Shown one piece after another: positions 1-6,752 of a stretch of DNA of 64,000 nucleotides. The stretch covers positions 1-64,000 of the forward strand of contig NZ_JAKZAK010000017.1 in NCBI RefSeq assembly GCF_023156385.1. Direction: 5' to 3'. The stretch comes from Marinobacter xestospongiae. GTDB lineage: Bacteria > Pseudomonadota > Gammaproteobacteria > Pseudomonadales > Oleiphilaceae. The translations under genes and the position numbers were made by a program. Each line of letters opens with the position of its first letter. Position 1 is the stretch's first letter. The notes below the pieces were generated by a model that searched no databases, had not been told where the DNA came from, and saw nothing but the letters and a program-made list of their open reading frames with translations.

Positions 1-162
1 AAGGTTCAAGCGGGCGATACTGTTTCACTATGGCGGACTGCCTATGGCTCCTAACCCACACGGATAAGTGAAGAGCCATAAATCAACAGCGCCTTGTGGA
101 GCGAGAGATGATCAGGTTTGAATCAGCAATGTAACCCGACACCAATACATGGCGAACCAGAC
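1..162. other. Left-edge non-coding stretch, nothing recognised
   Basis: No open frame with a plausible start and family resemblance lies here, and no RNA fold or repeat stands out. It is the region downstream of the leftward macrodomain gene, so it probably holds that transcript's 3' end. The upstream neighbour is outside the window. Confidence 0.4.
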
Positions 163-639
163 TCAAAAATCGTACACAGTCACCGGAACACCCGCTGCCA
201 GGAGCGTGTCCGCGATAAGAGGTTCAATTCGATCCCATCGACCGCCAGCCAGGCCACAACCGATTCGCGGCATATGCACGGAGGAGCCGGTTTCCATGGC
301 TCTGTGGGCTACCGCTGCCAGGCCGGTGCGAACCGCGTCGTAGCGAATTGGTGGAGTTTTCTGCCCCCGCCGGGCGATGCCCCGTTGGCCGATGAGGTTG
401 GCCACCTCAACAAATGTTTCCACCGGTACAAACTGGACACTGCCGAGGGCTGGTGGTGAGTTGCTGGCGTAAGCCTCCCGATAGGATCGCTCCGGCGCCG
501 GCCACCGTTTGCTGAGGGCAAGCACAAAGCCCCGCCCCCACTTGCCGAGGTCATTGCAGACATGAACGATGATTTTGGGTTTTGCCGCGGCCTCTTGAGG
601 ATCGGTGGCGTCACCTTTTAGATAGCGAATTGCCGTCAA
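163..639 (-). CDS. Macrodomain protein, probable ADP-ribose hydrolase
   Basis: A single macrodomain of 158 residues. It shows a VCNDLGKWGRGF stretch near the N-terminus, a VANLIGQRG segment and a MPRIGCGLAGG loop near the C-terminus, typical of Appr-1''-p/ADP-ribose binding folds such as TARG1-like and YmdB-like proteins. Such proteins remove ADP-ribose from protein, nucleic acid or O-acetyl-ADP-ribose in the cytoplasm; the substrate here is not known. I chose the TTG at 639 because a strong AAAGGAGGG lies 7 bases upstream and the protein then begins MTAIRYLKGDATD, as relatives do. The longer frame starting at GTG 693 has its ribosome site directly abutting the codon. It is downstream of, and close to, the small membrane protein gene, probably co-transcribed. 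Confidence 0.8.
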   Translation of the reverse strand: MTAIRYLKGDATDPQEAAAKPKIIVHVCNDLGKWGRGFVLALSKRWPAPERSYREAYASNSPPALGSVQFVPVETFVEVANLIGQRGIARRGQKTPPIRYDAVRTGLAAVAHRAMETGSSVHMPRIGCGLAGGRWDRIEPLIADTLLAAGVPVTVYDF

Positions 640-685
640 ACAAACGCCCTCCTTTGCACCAGAATTCAGGCAGAGTTGATGTTGG

Positions 686-1057
686 TTACTCACCCTCCAC
701 CAACTGCCGGTGCCTCAGGCAGGCGTTGTTGCGGAACGCTTTGTTCCTCGAGTTGGCTTCCCGCTCATGCTGCGTAATCCAGTACTCACACTCTTCCCGG
801 GCATTGACGATCAGCATGGACCGCTGCGCCGTGTAGGTTCTCAGCGGGGCGTACGGGTCCTGTTTGGGGGGTGGGGTGTCGTGCACCACGATGTCTGGCG
901 TGATCGCGGTGACGTTGGACGTGGCTTTGCCGGATGACAGCCAGTCCGAAGCATTGCTGATAGCGCTGCCAGCAAACAGCATTGATGCCCCGAACAGCGC
1001 CAGCAGGGTAAGAACATTGGCGGTAAACACCGCAAGAACAACCTTGAGGAATCCCAC
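686..1057 (-). CDS. Small membrane-anchored hypothetical protein
   Basis: A 123-residue protein that I do not recognise. Residues 5-33 form one hydrophobic segment rich in Ala, Leu and Val, followed by a polar C-terminal part of about 90 residues with several Arg, Asn and two Cys. This suggests a single-pass inner-membrane protein with a periplasmic or cytoplasmic tail. Translation starts at GTG 1057 behind AGGGAG at a good distance. The stop lies 46 bases before the chosen macrodomain start, so the two are likely one transcript. No functional claim is made. Confidence 0.55.
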   Translation of the reverse strand: MGFLKVVLAVFTANVLTLLALFGASMLFAGSAISNASDWLSSGKATSNVTAITPDIVVHDTPPPKQDPYAPLRTYTAQRSMLIVNAREECEYWITQHEREANSRNKAFRNNACLRHRQLVEGE

Positions 1058-1146
1058 AGTCAGCTCCCTTGACCGTTGATCATGGATTGCTCAGTTATGT
1101 TACCGCAGCGCTCGCCGTTGTTCTATTGCGAGTTATTGTCCGGAGT

Positions 1147-1953
1147 TTACTCGACCCCTTCAGGCCAAGCCGACAGGGTGCCCAGCGCCTCACGGACCAG
1201 TTGACGGCGTTTCGGCAGATCCGCCAGACCATTCGGCATGTCGATATGAAGCGCAAAGAACACCGGACCATCGGGCCACTCGATCCAGCCAACCCACCAG
1301 CCTCGCTCTCCGTCCCAGCCGGTCTTGCTCCGTAGTCGCCACTCGGGGCCGGCGGCCGAGATCATCAGGTCCCGCACCAGGCGCTGGTGGCGCTCAAGAA
1401 AAGGCAGTCGGTTGCGATACAGCCGCTGGAGAAAATCAAGTTGTTCATCGGCAGACACCGCCAGCTCACCATCGATCCAGAATGCCGGCGTCGCGCCGTC
1501 AGGATTGGCGTTGCCATAATCCACCAGATTCAGGTAGTAGCGCTCGGTGTCCCGACCCAGCACGTCGGCAAATCCTTCATACACCCACACCACTGAGTGG
1601 GTCATCGCCGAACGCAGAGTCTGGTTGCGGTTCCAGGTCTCCATTCCACGGTCTTCGCCATCCCAGGGCAGCACATCGAACTCACTGGCCACCAGGCCGG
1701 CATCCAGCGCAAACAGAGTATGGGGAATCTTGAACGTCGATGCCGGACTGTAACGCCGACCGGCCCGGGCCTGATTGTGATACCAGGTTTGCGGGCCGGC
1801 GCTGCGGTGGTCAACAACCGCCAATGTGCCCGACACACCCGCCTGCCGGAACAGCTCGGCCCAGTCCTCACGCTCCCCGGCGCCAGCCGCCATCGCCGGC
1901 CAGCTCCCCAGCAGCAGCCACAATAACGCCCACCATTGCCAATGCCTGTTCAT
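1147..1953 (-). CDS. Class D (OXA-type) beta-lactamase
   Basis: A serine beta-lactamase exported to the periplasm, hydrolysing beta-lactams through a carbamylated-lysine mechanism. All class D landmarks are visible in the 268-residue product: a hydrophobic signal peptide (about residues 7-23, ending near AMA), STFK at 72-75 with the nucleophilic Ser, SVV at 120-122, YGN at 146-148, the FWIDG segment at 159-163, KTG at 210-212 and the following WWVGW. ATG 1953 is chosen over the upstream in-frame ATG (1983) because AGGAG sits about 7 bases before it and the signal peptide then starts properly. It lies downstream of the LysR gene on the same strand. No integron or insertion sequence flanks it, suggesting a resident chromosomal gene. 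Its spectrum cannot be read from sequence. Confidence 0.93.
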   Translation of the reverse strand: MNRHWQWWALLWLLLGSWPAMAAGAGEREDWAELFRQAGVSGTLAVVDHRSAGPQTWYHNQARAGRRYSPASTFKIPHTLFALDAGLVASEFDVLPWDGEDRGMETWNRNQTLRSAMTHSVVWVYEGFADVLGRDTERYYLNLVDYGNANPDGATPAFWIDGELAVSADEQLDFLQRLYRNRLPFLERHQRLVRDLMISAAGPEWRLRSKTGWDGERGWWVGWIEWPDGPVFFALHIDMPNGLADLPKRRQLVREALGTLSAWPEGVE

Positions 1954-2043
1954 CTCGCTCTCCTGCTCTGGTTGATGATCCATCTATTGCAACGCGATCA
2001 GATGGCAAAGCGGTGATGCAATTGTGGCGAAATGTGGCAATGA

Positions 2044-2958
2044 TCAGTCTGCGCTCAGAGCACCGAAACGGAGGGAGTGCATCTGTGCTTCGATACGCTG
2101 GGACAGCCAGCCCAGCACGGTGCTGTCATCGCCCGGCACCGTGCAGCTGTGGGCCAGATAAGGGAACCAGGTGGAAACCTGGCCGTGGGCCACAGTGCCC
2201 AGGCCGGAGCCGGCCGTTTCTGACAGCCCGGCCAGCAGCGGCGCCGGCACATAGCCCCAGCCCAGGCCGTCACGAATGGCATCCCGAACCAGCTCGAAAC
2301 TACTCAACCCCAACCGTTCCCCTGCCACTTCCGGCACATGGAAGCGGGCCTCGCCGGCCTGGTCCAGATAGACCACCTGAGGCACATCCGCCAGATCGGC
2401 ATTGCTGACCTGCGACAATTGGCTGAGGGGGTGATCCTGTGCAACCGCCAGCGTCATCGTGATTCGCCCCAGCACCCGGCTGTGGATTTCCGGCCCGGCC
2501 TGCAACCCGGGGCCACCCAAACAGCAGGCCAGATCCAGCTGGCCCTGATGCAACTGGCGCAGCAGTACCTCCGGACTGGCGTAAAGCATGTTCAGCTCCA
2601 ACCCCGGTCGGTGCTGACGCAGGTCCCGGATGATTTGTCGCCAGAACGCCTCGGGCAGCACGTCATCACGCCCCAGGCGCAGTTTTGCGGGCTCACCGTC
2701 CCGGCTGTGGTCAACGTTGCGACGCAGTTTGTCCGCCAGGGCAATGAGCCGGACGGCGTCATCAACCATGGCCTCACCGGCGGGTGACAGCGCCATGCTG
2801 TTGCCACTGCGCCGGAACAGCGGCGCCGCGAGTTCGTCTTCCAGAGCGGCAATGGCCATGCTCACCGTGGTGCGGTTGCGCCCCAACCTTGCAGCGGCCC
2901 GGCTCACCGAACCGGTCTGGGCCACCGCCACGAAATAACGCAGGGATTCCACTTTCAC
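2044..2958 (-). CDS. LysR-family transcriptional regulator
   Basis: A 304-residue LysR-type regulator. The N-terminal winged helix-turn-helix (residues 1-60, with the usual SVSRAAARLGRNRTTVS core) is followed by a linker helix and a periplasmic-binding-protein-like effector domain from about residue 90. GTG 2958 is the start: a perfect GGAGGAGGT lies just upstream, and the protein then begins VKVESLRYFVAV as in the family. It is transcribed away from the SMR efflux pair, the usual LysR arrangement for controlling a divergent target. The OXA gene lies downstream on its own strand. The effector is unknown; control of the efflux pair or the beta-lactamase is inference from position. Confidence 0.9.
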   Translation of the reverse strand: MKVESLRYFVAVAQTGSVSRAAARLGRNRTTVSMAIAALEDELAAPLFRRSGNSMALSPAGEAMVDDAVRLIALADKLRRNVDHSRDGEPAKLRLGRDDVLPEAFWRQIIRDLRQHRPGLELNMLYASPEVLLRQLHQGQLDLACCLGGPGLQAGPEIHSRVLGRITMTLAVAQDHPLSQLSQVSNADLADVPQVVYLDQAGEARFHVPEVAGERLGLSSFELVRDAIRDGLGWGYVPAPLLAGLSETAGSGLGTVAHGQVSTWFPYLAHSCTVPGDDSTVLGWLSQRIEAQMHSLRFGALSAD

Positions 2959-3091
2959 GGGCACCTCCTCCAGGCTGTTCCTCGCCGACCTCAAGCGCCA
3001 AATACTATGACACTGAGCAACTGGCGTCGCCAGGACAGCTCCCCTAATGTCTCGATTCTCCCCCTATCAACGGTATCTGGAGTTCTGAAAA

Positions 3092-3430
3092 ATGCATTGG
3101 GTGTTCTTACTGTTGGCCATTCTTGGCGAAGTCGCCGGCACAACGTCAATGAAGCTGCTGGTCTCCGCCGGCCATCCCTGGGCAGGCACGCTGGTCGTCA
3201 CGGCAATGATTGGCCTGTCTTACGTGCTGCTCAGCCAGGCCACGCTACGCATTCCCATCGCCATGGCGAACGCGTTCTGGGAAGGGCTGGGCATGATCCT
3301 GATTGCCACCGTGTCCTGGCTCTGGCTGGACGAACAGATCCAGCCCATGCAGGCTGCGGCCATTGCGCTGGCAGTGGTGGGAATCGTGATCCTGAACATC
3401 GGCCATCACCGTCAGGAGTCACAGGTATGA
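3092..3430 (+). CDS. mdtJ: SMR efflux subunit, MdtJ-like
   Basis: A 112-residue, four-helix small multidrug resistance protein of the inner membrane. It retains the essential membrane-embedded Glu (E13, in LGEVAGTTSMK) that couples proton entry to export, and the FWEGLG motif of helix 3. It resembles MdtJ of the MdtJI spermidine exporter more than EmrE, because it is followed immediately by an MdtI-like partner whose ATG overlaps its stop region. A GGAG lies 9 bases before the ATG. The functional unit is expected to be an MdtJ-MdtI heterodimer exporting polyamines or cationic compounds; the substrate is inferred from family only. Confidence 0.85.
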   Translation: MHWVFLLLAILGEVAGTTSMKLLVSAGHPWAGTLVVTAMIGLSYVLLSQATLRIPIAMANAFWEGLGMILIATVSWLWLDEQIQPMQAAAIALAVVGIVILNIGHHRQESQV

Positions 3431-3750
3431 GTATCTATCTGGGCTATGTTCTGGGGTCGGTGGTGCTGGACATCATCGCCAACGTCCTGCTGCAGCTGTC
3501 GGACGGCTTCCGCCACAAGCGCTGGGGCATTGCTGCGGTGCTCTGCATCATGGCTGCCTTTGCCCTGCTGGCACTGGCGGTAACGGGAATGGAGCTGTTT
3601 CTGGCCTATGCGCTCTGGGGTGCGCTGTCCATTAGCGGCACCGCCCTGGCAACCCGCTGGCTGTTCAATCACCGTCTCAACCGCTGGAGCTGGACCGGGC
3701 TGGCGATTCTGATCGTCGCCATCATCCTGATGCAGTGGGGTGGACACTGA
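3427..3750 (+). CDS. mdtI: SMR efflux subunit, MdtI-like
   Basis: A 107-residue four-helix SMR protein, partner of the upstream MdtJ-like subunit, with which it overlaps by four bases (ATGA), implying translational coupling. It carries the ANVLLQLSDGFRHK stretch typical of MdtI. At the position of the conserved membrane Glu it has Asp (D15), a conservative but unusual change. The 3' end overlaps the convergent nsrR gene by 29 bases. Probably the asymmetric half of a heterodimeric exporter. Confidence 0.85.
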   Translation: MSIYLGYVLGSVVLDIIANVLLQLSDGFRHKRWGIAAVLCIMAAFALLALAVTGMELFLAYALWGALSISGTALATRWLFNHRLNRWSWTGLAILIVAIILMQWGGH

Positions 3751-4183
3751 CCGCGTCGAGCAGGGTCAGCAACTGACGCTGCTGGCTTGCCGGCAACGCA
3801 TCTTCAAGCGTGTACCGGTCCAAAGTTGCCAGGAAGGCGGCCAACGCTTCACCAAAGATGCCCTTGAGCCCGCAGGCCGGCGCGATGACACATCGGTTAT
3901 CGGCGGAGAAACACTCCACCAGTGACAGATCCTGTTCGGTCTGACGCACCAGGGCGCCGATGTTGATCGCCTCCGGGGCCTGCGCCAGGCGCATCCCGCC
4001 GTGCTTGCCCCGCACCGTTTCAATGTGGCCACTGCGATTGAGCTGATGCACCACCTTCATCAGGTGGTTTCGGGACACCTGATAGCTGTCGGCAATCTCC
4101 TGAATGGTGACCAGGCGCTCCTGGTGCAACGCCAGGTAGATCAGCACACGCAGCGAGTAATCGGTGTAACGGGTTATGTGCAT
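3722..4183 (-). CDS. nsrR: Nitric-oxide-sensing Rrf2-family repressor NsrR
   Basis: A 153-residue Rrf2-family regulator with an N-terminal winged helix (MHITRYTDYSLRVL start, recognition helix around VSRNHLMKV). The three cysteines of the iron-sulfur cluster are C91, C98 and C104, in LVECFSADNRCVIAPACGLK, matching the NsrR arrangement. NsrR represses nitrosative-stress genes until NO destroys its cluster. Context agrees: it follows a small membrane protein on the same strand, and the divergent gene is a RIC/DnrN-type hemerythrin protein with an NsrR-type palindrome in its promoter. The ATG has GGAG upstream. Autoregulation is likely, because its probable operon starts at the same intergenic operator. 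Confidence 0.9.
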   Translation of the reverse strand: MHITRYTDYSLRVLIYLALHQERLVTIQEIADSYQVSRNHLMKVVHQLNRSGHIETVRGKHGGMRLAQAPEAINIGALVRQTEQDLSLVECFSADNRCVIAPACGLKGIFGEALAAFLATLDRYTLEDALPASQQRQLLTLLDAVSVHPTASG

Positions 4184-4245
4184 TCAATCACTCCAGACAG
4201 GCCCCGAGCGTTAACCGGTAGCGGTTGCCGCCGGCACAGCGGTTA

Positions 4246-4461
4246 TCAGTGTATCGGTCTGCCCAGACGCTTCAGCGCCACCAGTCGCAGCACGTAGGCT
4301 ACCTTCAGCCCCGCCGCGAACACCATGGTACCAATATGGGCGCCAATCTGCGCCGACATGGGCAGCGCCCCTGCCAGCGGGTACGCCAGCATGACGGTGC
4401 TCACCAGAGCCAGGAAGCACACCAGCAGGGTTCGGTTGGCAAACAACAGCGTCGGGGCCAT
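4246..4461 (-). CDS. Small membrane protein upstream of nsrR
   Basis: A 71-residue protein with two hydrophobic segments (about residues 8-28 and 38-58) joined by a short polar turn, and a basic C-terminus. ATG 4461 is preceded by GAGGAGG at 7-8 bases, far better than the ATG at 4518. It lies 62 bases before nsrR on the same strand and diverges from the hemerythrin gene across the NsrR operator, so it is a probable NsrR-regulon member. I do not recognise its family; a role in NO stress is inference from location. Confidence 0.65.
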   Translation of the reverse strand: MAPTLLFANRTLLVCFLALVSTVMLAYPLAGALPMSAQIGAHIGTMVFAAGLKVAYVLRLVALKRLGRPIH

Positions 4462-4535
4462 GACAGTCCTCCTCACAATGCCCGATCGCAACCGGTCGCG
4501 GACATTGTCCTGGGTCAACTATAACAAACATTCTG

Positions 4536-4565
4536 TTTACATCTTAATCTTTGAAGATGTATTTT
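4536..4565 (+). promoter_or_regulatory. Probable promoter of the hemerythrin (RIC/DnrN) gene
   Basis: A -35-like TTTACA (4536-4541) and a -10-like TATTTT (4560-4565) are separated by 18 bases, about 40 bases before the ATG. The -10 lies inside the NsrR palindrome, which would give direct repression. Inference from sequence only. Confidence 0.5.
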
Positions 4566-4576
4566 GAAAGCATCTT
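4554..4576. promoter_or_regulatory. NsrR operator
   Basis: A 23-bp near-perfect inverted repeat with half-sites AAGATGTATTT and AAAGCATCTT around a central base pair. This matches the established gammaproteobacterial NsrR consensus (AAGATGcATTT and its complement). A further CATCTT at 4540-4545 makes a second inward-facing pair with the left half (CATCTT-N8-AAGATG, 4540-4559), so two overlapping operators may serve the divergent genes. Confidence 0.88.
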
Positions 4577-4604
4577 TTAAGAATTCAGCAGACAGGAGCG
4601 AATC

Positions 4605-5138
4605 ATGACCGCCACTCCCCACTCCCCTGAGCACCACGACAGCCACCACGATCCCGATGCCAACGCGGTTGATCTCCAGGGGCTCCAGACATTGCCCGAT
4701 AACCGGCTGGTGGAGCACATACTCACCCGCTACCACGACACCCACCGCCGTCAGCTGCCGGAACTGATTCGGCTGTCACAAAGGGTGGAGCGAGTCCACG
4801 GCAGCCACCCGGCCTGCCCCGCCGGGCTCAGTGACCATCTGGAGACCCTGCAGGATGAGCTGGATATGCACATGCAGAAGGAGGAACGCATCCTGTTTCC
4901 GATGATCCTTCGCGGCGCCACAGGCATGGCGGTGGCGCCGGTGCAGGTCATGCGCCAGGAGCATGATGAACACGGCGATGCCCTTGAGCGGCTGCTCGCT
5001 CTGACCAACCGGCTCACGCCACCGGATGACGCCTGCGGCAGCTGGCAACGGCTCTATAGCGGTCTGGCTACGCTGGTCGCCGATCTGAAGGAGCATATCG
5101 AGATCGAGAACTCGGTGCTGTTCCAGCGTGTGGGTTGA
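4605..5138 (+). CDS. dnrN: Short hemerythrin-type iron-sulfur repair protein (RIC/DnrN-like)
   Basis: A 177-residue protein that matches the di-iron hemerythrin domain of RIC/YtfE/DnrN, which repairs iron-sulfur clusters damaged by NO or oxidants. Candidate iron ligands are the conserved His and Glu residues in RYHDTHRRQLPELI, DELDMHMQKEERILFPMI, RQEHDEHGDAL and KEHIEIENSVLF. Family members of about 220-240 residues carry an N-terminal ScdA domain with paired cysteines. Here it is missing, replaced by about 30 His/Asp-rich residues. The gene sits under an NsrR operator divergent from the nsrR operon. The ATG has GACAGGAG upstream. Confidence 0.87.
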   Translation: MTATPHSPEHHDSHHDPDANAVDLQGLQTLPDNRLVEHILTRYHDTHRRQLPELIRLSQRVERVHGSHPACPAGLSDHLETLQDELDMHMQKEERILFPMILRGATGMAVAPVQVMRQEHDEHGDALERLLALTNRLTPPDDACGSWQRLYSGLATLVADLKEHIEIENSVLFQRVG

Positions 5139-5216
5139 TACGGTGGGGAATCGAGCTTGGGGACAGCACACCCTTGCAGCTATGCTGTGGCTTTCCATTG
5201 CCAAGGACATTGTCCG

Positions 5217-5660
5217 ATGATATCCACCAGAACCCTGTTTGCACTGGCCTCATTGTCCCTGTTTATGGGCTGCAGCAGTGTGCCGACAGACCAGGCCAGC
5301 GCCACAGTCCTGCCACAGACTGCCACCAGCAAACCCGAGCAGGACGCGCTGATGGATGTGCGGCGAGACTTCGTGCCGCATCTGTGGTCCGATCACAAGT
5401 TTGTCGCGGGCACCGCCGAGCAGTGCGCCCGCCGGGGCGAAGACAGCTTGCGTCTGCTCGGGTTTGATCACGTGGTCCGTAACGGCACCTTCGTGTATGG
5501 CAACTTCTTCGGCGAATTCAGTGGCAACCGGGCAGCGGTGAAGTGTGTGGCCATGGCGGATCGAACCTTCGCCTACACCATGGTCGCCGGGCCCCGGGTC
5601 AAGCTGGTGGAGCGGCTGCGCAATGAGATCGTCTGGCGCCTGGACACCCGCGAAGACTGA
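5217..5660 (+). CDS. Predicted lipoprotein of unknown function
   Basis: A 147-residue secreted protein with a short signal sequence and a candidate lipid-modified Cys at residue 19 (LFMGC, a slightly atypical lipobox because of Phe at -3). The remainder has two more Cys (in EQCARRG and VKCVAM) that could form a disulfide and no domain I recognise. ATG 5217 with AAGGA upstream is preferred over the frame opening at 5157, because only the former gives a signal peptide. It converges with the UbiA-family gene, their stops adjacent. Confidence 0.65.
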   Translation: MISTRTLFALASLSLFMGCSSVPTDQASATVLPQTATSKPEQDALMDVRRDFVPHLWSDHKFVAGTAEQCARRGEDSLRLLGFDHVVRNGTFVYGNFFGEFSGNRAAVKCVAMADRTFAYTMVAGPRVKLVERLRNEIVWRLDTRED

Positions 5661-6545
5661 TCAGCCAACCGCCAGCGTGACCGCCAGCACCAGGGGCGCC
5701 GTCACCACGGCCAGCACATTGGCGCCCATGAACGGTATCAGCCGGGGAATATCATTGGCATAACGAATCGCCCCCCACAACGTGAACACCGCTGCCAGCA
5801 TCGGCACCAGGGCCAACAGCGCCAGTGCTGGCAGCCGGTCACCGACCACGCCCAACCCCACCGTCAACGCCGCCGCCAGCAGAAAGCCACCGTACAGCGC
5901 ATTACTCGCTGACAGCCCCAGGGCGATCGGAATGTGCCGACGGCCAACGGCAGCATCCGCCTCCCGGTCGGGGTACTGGTTCAACAGCAGCAGGTTGTTG
6001 ACCAGGAAGAACGGCACCAGTGAAATCAACGCCGCCAGGCTGGTGAATTCGCCGGCCAGGGCATACTGGGTACCCATCACCATCAGCGGGCCAAACGCCA
6101 CTCCCGGCGCCACCAGACAGACCCAGGGCAGGCGGTTGATCCAGTGGGTGTAGGTCAGAATGATCACCACGCCCAGCAGACCAATGGGCAGTATGCCCCA
6201 GCCGTGCCGCAGAATGACGTAGCCCCCCGCCAGCACCGTCACCGCCAGGGTCAGGAGCGCGGAGTTGAGTACAGACACCGCCGCCGTCGGCCGCTCCACC
6301 AGGGAACCGCTGCCCCCGCTGAACGGGGTGCGCTGGGTCTGGGCATCCAGGCCGCTGCGAAAATCAAAGTATTCATTGAAGGCATTCACACTCATGTGGG
6401 CACACAGCGCGCCACCAAGGGCCACCAGAGCATCCCCCCAGTGAATTGCGGCGCCGGTGAGCCAGGCCGCAACGACCCCAAGGCCCACACACACCGGGGT
6501 CAGAACCAGAAAAGGAACACGAAACGAACGAATAACGGCTTTCAA
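5661..6545 (-). CDS. UbiA-superfamily prenyltransferase, MenA-like
   Basis: A 294-residue polytopic membrane protein with about eight to nine hydrophobic helices. It has both Asp-rich motifs of UbiA prenyltransferases: NAFNEYFDFRSGLD near residues 55-68 and NQYPDREADAAVGRRH near 190-205. These bind Mg-prenyl diphosphate for transfer to an aromatic acceptor. The motif spelling is closest to MenA (1,4-dihydroxy-2-naphthoate polyprenyltransferase), but no other menaquinone gene is nearby, so the acceptor is unknown. It is divergent from the methyltransferase cluster and shares its 207-bp upstream region. Confidence 0.8.
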   Translation of the reverse strand: MKAVIRSFRVPFLVLTPVCVGLGVVAAWLTGAAIHWGDALVALGGALCAHMSVNAFNEYFDFRSGLDAQTQRTPFSGGSGSLVERPTAAVSVLNSALLTLAVTVLAGGYVILRHGWGILPIGLLGVVIILTYTHWINRLPWVCLVAPGVAFGPLMVMGTQYALAGEFTSLAALISLVPFFLVNNLLLLNQYPDREADAAVGRRHIPIALGLSASNALYGGFLLAAALTVGLGVVGDRLPALALLALVPMLAAVFTLWGAIRYANDIPRLIPFMGANVLAVVTAPLVLAVTLAVG

Positions 6546-6752
6546 GGGACCTCCGCCCAGAAAAGTAATTCAGAAACTCTATGAAATAACGGATGAATGT
6601 TAAGCCAAGACGACCATCGCTGCTTTGGTCCGGATCAACCCCCGCTCTCGCCACTGCCGTTTTTGGACTACTGGATGTCGCCCCGGAGCCGGCCCGCCTG
6701 CCGGTGGCGAGCCACAGTAGGACAAAACCCACCCGAACATGCGGAGACGGCC

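Noticed and set aside
1-100. Possible integron attC-like or mobile-element end near the OXA gene
   Set aside because: GTTCAAGCGGG at the edge recalls attC sequence, but no paired core sites or imperfect inverted repeat of the right length can be aligned, and no integrase or cassette array is seen.
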